From an uncultured Catenibacterium sp. (GTDB lineage: Bacteria; Bacillota_I; Bacilli_A; Erysipelotrichales; Coprobacillaceae): a DNA stretch of 5,208 nucleotides. Below the pieces are notes generated by a model. It made no database searches. It was not told the origin of the DNA and saw nothing but the letters and a program-made list of their open reading frames with translations. This document shows positions 4,580 through 5,208 of the stretch, one piece after another. Where the stretch lies: contig NZ_CAAFOM010000168.1 in assembly GCF_900764565.1 (NCBI RefSeq), positions 1 through 5,208 on the forward strand. The letters run 5' to 3'. How positions within the stretch are numbered: position 1 is the stretch's first letter; every line of letters begins with the position of its first letter. The translations under genes were made by a program, and so were the position numbers.

Positions 4580-5208
4580 CTATGCGTTTTCTATCTTTCC
4601 TTGAATAATGAATCCATTCCAATCTTCCTGAATATATTGATTATTCTTTTTTCTGACTATTTGTCCAATAGTTTCACTTTCCTCAATTCTCTTATTGAGT
4701 TCATTAAGATTTCTTATATAGATGAAAGGATTCTTGATTTTATTTTTCATTTCTTTTTCAAAGACATCTCTTAATTCTTTGAGTTCTACTATACTATGTG
4801 CTTTTAAGTATTCCTTGGTATCCTTGAAGGACTGATAGATATTGTTTGTCTGATTGTATCTTTCATAGAATGATTTCATAAATATCGCAGAATTGTAGTC
4901 ATCCACTTCTTCTACAGTAAGAAGCAATGTCTGGCATCCTGCAAGCTCAAAGGCACGTCTAATACCATAAATACCTTCACCACTTATATTCTCACCTAGG
5001 CCTGTATTACAAGCTGATAATACAACTAGTTCTGTACCTTTTAAATCCATATACTGTATTTCTTTGGCACTGATATAGCCTGAATTGTTTTCTTCTACGT
5101 TATACCCTGATAAACATAGAATACCTCTGTCCATTGGTTCCATCTGTTCATTATTTAGGTAGTCACCATGTGTAGATACATGAAGTATTCTTGGTCTTTT
5201 TGTATTAA
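4580..5208 (-). CDS. CHAT-domain (caspase-like) protease, 5' part outside window
   Basis: The minus-strand frame is open from the TAG at 4580-4582 to the window edge, giving 208 visible residues; the true start lies beyond 5208. The Met at 5141-5143 is internal, because homologous sequence continues upstream of it. The CHAT catalytic pair is visible: His in HVSTHGDY (codon 5168-5170) and Cys in VLSACNTG (codon 5009-5011). After the Cys come the family's GEGIYGIRRAFELAG stretch and a closing WNGFIIQG strand. CHAT domains are clan CD cysteine proteases related to caspases and separase, often fused to N-terminal TPR or sensor regions and used in bacterial defence or cell death; that N-terminal part is not seen here. 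Between the last common helix and the closing strand lies an extra charged helical segment of about 55 residues. The gene converges on the ATPase/ClpP unit and shares its terminator, so it is transcribed separately. Confidence 0.88.
   Translation of the reverse strand, partial: NTKRPRILHVSTHGDYLNNEQMEPMDRGILCLSGYNVEENNSGYISAKEIQYMDLKGTELVVLSACNTGLGENISGEGIYGIRRAFELAGCQTLLLTVEEVDDYNSAIFMKSFYERYNQTNNIYQSFKDTKEYLKAHSIVELKELRDVFEKEMKNKIKNPFIYIRNLNELNKRIEESETIGQIVRKKNNQYIQEDWNGFIIQGKIENA

Noticed and set aside
4568..4774. Plus-strand 68-codon hydrophobic frame after the terminator.
   Set aside because: It lies opposite the CHAT gene, whose His and Cys motifs establish the minus strand as coding, and it has no ribosome binding site.
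1..5208. CRISPR array, tRNA or rRNA gene, insertion sequence or attachment-site repeat.
   Set aside because: No regularly spaced repeats, no tRNA cloverleaf, no rRNA-like stretch, no transposase and no paired terminal repeats were seen when reading both strands.

Overview
The window is AT-rich with strong purine Shine-Dalgarno (SD) sequences (AAAGGAGG-type) and several A/T-rich hairpin terminators. This points to a low-GC Bacillota chromosome. The DUF1292-family protein and the style of the lipoprotein and small membrane protein suggest a gut-type Erysipelotrichia or Clostridia relative, but genus cannot be fixed from this sequence.

Left part (1-1320): three ordinary-looking small genes on the plus strand. 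First is a short uncharacterised lipoprotein (start at 88). It overlaps by one base and is probably translationally coupled to an acidic DUF1292/YrzB-like protein (624-887). A very GC-rich hairpin (893-914) follows, and inside and just after it begins a four-helix small membrane protein (start 925, or 904). That gene ends in a clear intrinsic terminator (1293-1319). A roughly 220-base AT-rich gap then holds no convincing gene and probably carries the promoter of the next unit.

Central part (1539-4470): a three-gene plus-strand unit. The order is an unrecognised 256-aa protein; a 509-aa TraG/VirD4-family ATPase without the usual N-terminal membrane helices and with an altered Walker A loop; and a ClpP-family serine peptidase with a complete Ser-His-Asp triad. 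The first two overlap by 20 bases. The third follows after 72 bases, across an A7 slippery run that abuts the ATPase stop codon. No relaxase, VirB4, other secretion gene or Clp unfoldase is visible. The simplest known reading is a piece of a conjugative element. A more interesting one is that the soluble VirD4-like ATPase and the ClpP-like peptidase work together as an unconventional energy-dependent protease or defence module. That is inference.

Right part (4471-5208): a long hairpin terminator that works in either direction (4519-4564) separates the unit from a convergent minus-strand gene that runs off the right edge. The gene encodes a CHAT (caspase-like) protease domain with both catalytic His and Cys visible, and an unusual helical insertion before its final strand. 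Two different protease families beside a P-loop ATPase make this the region most worth a second look.
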